Part shown: one piece after another, positions 63,819-64,000 of the stretch | Numbering within the stretch: position 1 is the stretch's first letter | Layout: each line of letters begins with the position of its first letter | From: Leptospira_A soteropolitanensis | GTDB lineage: Bacteria; Spirochaetota; Leptospiria; Leptospirales; Leptospiraceae | Strand: one strand, 5' to 3' | DNA length: 64,000 nt | Assembly: GCF_026151335.1 (NCBI RefSeq) | Contig: NZ_JAMQPP010000001.1 | The notes under the pieces: generated by a model | The model's database searches: none | Told to the model about the DNA's origin: nothing | Seen by the model: the letters and a program-made list of their open reading frames with translations, nothing else | Position numbers and translations under genes: made by a program

Positions 63819-64000
63819 ATGCCAGAATCTTATAAAATCATAGCTTCCGTTGGTGAAGATGATCTTCGCCATTTACAAAAAAAAGATGTAAAAGAGATCG
63901 ATGTAATCGAAGTCCGATTGGATCTTTTTTCCAGAAACTACATCCAAAAGGAGATGAAAAAAAAGCTAAAAGCCTTAGGTCTTCCAGTGCTTTTTACCTA
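63819..64000 (+). CDS. aroD: 3-dehydroquinate dehydratase type I, partial
   Basis: 60 codons are present from an ATG at 63819 before the window ends. MPESYKIIASVGEDDLRHL, then IDVIEVRLDLF (the type I beta-strand with the conserved EVRLD) and LPVLFT are the expected N-terminal part. Type I enzyme dehydrates 3-dehydroquinate to 3-dehydroshikimate through a Schiff base Lys that lies beyond the window. It follows kdsD by 6 bases. Confidence 0.85.
   Translation, partial: MPESYKIIASVGEDDLRHLQKKDVKEIDVIEVRLDLFSRNYIQKEMKKKLKALGLPVLFT

Overview
The window is very probably a chromosomal segment of a Leptospira (spirochaete), possibly from the saprophytic side of the genus. This is an inference from several signs: AT-rich coding DNA, many short-lipobox lipoproteins, TonB-dependent receptors with carboxypeptidase-like N-terminal domains, an hrcA-grpE-dnaK-dnaJ operon behind a perfect CIRCE element, and spurious-ORF-type intergenic sequences of a kind I associate with leptospires. 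No rRNA, tRNA, CRISPR array, intact prophage or insertion sequence was seen.

Layout. 1-3.0 kb: a possible partial reading frame, pirin, ilvD. 3.0-7.7 kb: a TetR - TonB-dependent receptor - lipoprotein operon facing a nitroreductase, with two palindromic operators between them. 7.7-11.3 kb: a methyltransferase, an M20 peptidase lipoprotein, an ankyrin protein and an SPFH lipoprotein. 11.5-16.5 kb: a second TonB-dependent receptor with a small lipoprotein and a beta-helix-like lipoprotein. 16.7-19.5 kb: mltG and murB (cell wall) and an ArsC/Spx-like protein. 19.7-22.9 kb: a lone CzcA/CusA-type RND pump whose start codon lies in a perfect inverted repeat. 23.0-32.1 kb: a tight five-gene operon of two circularly permuted ATP-grasp proteins, two alpha-E domains and two transglutaminases. 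32.3-39.4 kb: SDR, YqgE, Gfo/Idh/MocA, dnaJ, dnaK, grpE, hrcA. 39.5-42.2 kb: a PAS-GGDEF diguanylate cyclase coupled to a GH172 (DUF2961) protein, and a membrane protein. 42.2-46.4 kb: glnD and a GH13 glucosidase. 46.5-52.7 kb: a complete tripartite RND efflux operon. 52.7-56.6 kb: an accessory patch (two hypotheticals, a DUF35 protein, a decayed BrnT/BrnA-like toxin-antitoxin pair, a repeat-rich noncoding stretch) next to a thiolase. 56.7-64 kb: a hypothetical, nuoI-nuoG, a response regulator, aroC, a TonB-C-like protein, a NusG paralogue, kdsD and the start of aroD.

Most of the window is housekeeping or envelope biology. The best candidate for an under-described system is the ATP-grasp/alpha-E/transglutaminase operon, which looks like a peptide ligation and cleavage or cross-linking pathway of unknown product. 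Other points to follow are the start-codon hairpin of the metal-type RND pump, the palindromic operators of the TetR/TonB-receptor island, and the eroded toxin-antitoxin and repeat patch that separates the thiolase from a DUF35 protein.
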